The notes beneath the pieces are model-generated. The model made no database searches. It saw only the letters and a list, made by a program, of their open reading frames with translations, and was not told the DNA's origin. A stretch of 64,000 bases of DNA, from assembly GCA_008501735.1 (NCBI GenBank), contig QQUF01000022.1, positions 35,034 through 99,033 of the forward strand, given 5' to 3'. Every line of letters starts with the position of its first letter. Within the stretch, counting starts at the first letter, position 1. Below are positions 62,354-64,000 of the stretch, piece after piece. This DNA is from Calditrichota bacterium. Its GTDB lineage: Bacteria > CLD3. The position numbers and the translations under genes were made by a program.

Positions 62354-63688
62354 TTAGTAATTATTTTTACCGGTTAGTTCGTTGAGTTTCGCTAATGCTT
62401 TTTGTGCACCAAACTCAGAAATTACGAGGTCTGCTTTTGCTCTGATTAATGCAACTTGTGTGTCTCTGAATTCAAGCTGAGTTCCCGAACCAACAGAGTA
62501 ACGCTCTTTTGCAAGCTTCAAATCTTCTTCTGCTGACTCAATTCTTTCACGATTGATTGTGATAACTTGAATTGTCGTTTGTAAGTCTTCGTAAGTTCTC
62601 AAAAGGTCAAGAGACAAATTTTGTAAAGTTCTTTCAAAATCTCTTTTTGCAATAATTTTTGAGATTTCTGCTTTTTGCAAATTTGCACTTGTTTGGAATC
62701 CATTAAAAAGATTCATCGAAAGAGTTGCACTTCCTGTGAAAGACCAGTTTCTGTCAAAACTTCCGTAAACTTCGCCCAAATCCGAATTGCTTCTTCCGTA
62801 GCTAAGACTTCCTGTTAAGTTTGGAAAGTATCCGCTTTTCGCAACCTCTCTTGATTTATCAGCTTGTTTAATGTCTAACTCTTTTGAGTTTAAACTGAAG
62901 TTATTGTTTTTAAAATTTTGGATTAATTCTTCAAAATTGATTTCAGGAATGACTTTTGGAAAATCTTCACTAACTGCAAGGGGCTCAAAAGGGTCTTTTC
63001 CAAGATTGATGTTCAAGTTTGCTCTTGAAACTTTAACATTTTCTTTCTGCTCAAGAAGTCTAATTTTGTCAGTTCCGAGTGAAACTTTAGACTGCAAAAA
63101 AGAAGCTTTAGTTTGAGTTCCGACTTTGTAAAGACTTTCTGCACGTTTGAGTTGTTCTTCACTAAGTTTTACATTTTCAGAATAGACTTTTTCGAGTTCT
63201 TGTGCTTGTAAAAGATTGAGGTAAGAGTCTGTGACACTTGTTACAATTTGGGATTTTGTGTCTTTTAGTTCTAATTCAGATTGTTCAACTGAAAGGCTGC
63301 TTCTTTGATAAGATTTTAAAGTTGCGTAGTTCCAAGTTTTTGAAAGCGAAGCCGAAAGAGAATGATTTTTTGTTGTAAAACCGTCTGATTCGATTGGAAC
63401 TAAAACAGTTGTTGCAGTTCCTGTAGAGTCAGTAACGTCAATTTCTCTTTCAGTAATTGTTTTACCGAATTTTGTTTTACTTGAAGTGGCACTAACATTG
63501 AGTTCAGGAATGAAACCAGCACGAGAAATTGTTTGGTCTTCTTGACTACTTTTTAATGATTCTTGAGAGATTAAAATATTTTTATTGTTTTGAAGAGCGA
63601 TTTGGATACAATTTTCAAGAGTAAGTTCTTGAGCGAAAGTTAATGAAGTTGAAAAAATTAGAAGTGAAGGAATAATAAATTTTTTCAT
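62354..63688 (-). CDS. TolC-family outer-membrane efflux protein
   Basis: 444 residues from ATG 63688; a TTG three codons upstream is the alternative. The signal peptide KKFIIPSLLIFSTSLTFAQ is cleaved before ELTL. Two OEP repeats are visible, beginning LENCIQIALQNNKNILISQE and, after about 200 residues, the second helical hairpin. Typical details are LNLLQAQELEKVYSENVKLS, AESLYKVGTQTKASFLQSKV, LSMNLFNGFQ and ERYSVGSGTQLEFRDTQVAL. It forms the outer-membrane channel for the adaptor, ATPase and two permeases encoded downstream. It is the first gene of this five-gene export operon, so the promoter should lie in 63689-63790. Confidence 0.93.
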   Translation of the reverse strand: MKKFIIPSLLIFSTSLTFAQELTLENCIQIALQNNKNILISQESLKSSQEDQTISRAGFIPELNVSATSSKTKFGKTITEREIDVTDSTGTATTVLVPIESDGFTTKNHSLSASLSKTWNYATLKSYQRSSLSVEQSELELKDTKSQIVTSVTDSYLNLLQAQELEKVYSENVKLSEEQLKRAESLYKVGTQTKASFLQSKVSLGTDKIRLLEQKENVKVSRANLNINLGKDPFEPLAVSEDFPKVIPEINFEELIQNFKNNNFSLNSKELDIKQADKSREVAKSGYFPNLTGSLSYGRSNSDLGEVYGSFDRNWSFTGSATLSMNLFNGFQTSANLQKAEISKIIAKRDFERTLQNLSLDLLRTYEDLQTTIQVITINRERIESAEEDLKLAKERYSVGSGTQLEFRDTQVALIRAKADLVISEFGAQKALAKLNELTGKNNY

Positions 63689-63793
63689 TAGAGTCAATTC
63701 TCCGATAATTTTGATTTTGAAAGATTAAGAACGGCACAATTTCGCGTAAGTTACAAAATTTGTTAGAAAAATTTTGTTGCTAAGAGTTAGGCA

Positions 63794-63826
63794 TAAAAAA
63801 AGCCTCGCCACCAAGAGCAAGGCTTT
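63794..63826 (-). terminator. Rho-independent terminator of the thiolase gene
   Basis: AAAGCCTCGC (63799-63808) pairs with GCAAGGCTTT (63817-63826) with one mismatch. On the minus strand it runs into seven T (complement of 63794-63800). It lies 15 bases past the thiolase stop. Confidence 0.8.
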
Positions 63827-63841
63827 AAAGTAAAATCTAAT

Positions 63842-64000
<159 letters not shown>

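Overview
The window is gene-dense, low-GC (by eye, about one third G+C) bacterial chromosome with short intergenic gaps. Three secreted proteins end in the C-terminal module that contains an NPFNP core and a GVYFY/GTYLY-type strand. That module is typical of type IX secretion cargo in the Fibrobacteres-Chlorobi-Bacteroidetes group, and the spelling of the motif is most like Ignavibacteria/Chlorobi-type lineages. Lipoproteins are frequent and TTG start codons are unusually common. No rRNA, tRNA, CRISPR array, integrase or insertion sequence was seen. Most of the window is core chromosome; 49-54.4 kb looks accessory.

Layout. 1-5.9 kb: end of a giant secreted protein, a DinB-like protein, a DHFR-fold reductase, VanZ, NAD(P)HX repair enzyme and a small orphan protein. 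6-13.4 kb (minus): crotonase, HAD phosphatase, DAHP synthase, a glycosyltransferase, a TPR protein with acidic repeats, a lipoprotein, and a phosphatidyltransferase fused to an exported domain. 13.6-15 kb: geranylgeranyl-reductase-family flavoprotein with its own small ferredoxin. 15-19 kb: nuclease, E1-alpha, WD40 lipoprotein, YaiI, PAQR protein. 19.6-24 kb (plus): pckA, purM, plsY, gpsA. 24-29.3 kb (minus): modBC, a lipoprotein propeller, a diguanylate cyclase. 29.5-41.5 kb: M1 peptidase, secreted propellers, rsmE, outer-membrane barrel, gyrA. 41.6-49 kb: rnz, PAS kinase, pyrE, pyrF, DUF255 protein, FG-GAP secreted protein. 54.4-57.9 kb: di-iron oxygenase-like protein, cNMP-domain kinase plus receiver, frameshifted cutC. 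57.9-63.7 kb (minus): a TolC/MacA/MacB-type export operon. 63.8 kb to the end: thiolase C-terminus.

The most interesting region is 49.1-54.3 kb on the minus strand. In transcription order it has a minimal nucleotidyltransferase, a HEPN protein with an intact Rx4H motif, a sigma-54 activator with an RtcR-like CARF sensor domain, and then, behind a sigma-54-like promoter candidate, a soluble TPR histidine kinase overlapping a divergent receiver protein. This looks like a nucleotide- or RNA-damage-sensing stress or defence cassette in which an RtcR-like regulator controls a kinase/receiver pair instead of RNA repair enzymes.

Short inverted repeats recur between genes in at least three families. 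An AT-rich repeat abuts or supplies stop codons and is also found in frame inside a secreted-protein sorting domain. All names come from reading motifs; no database search was run.
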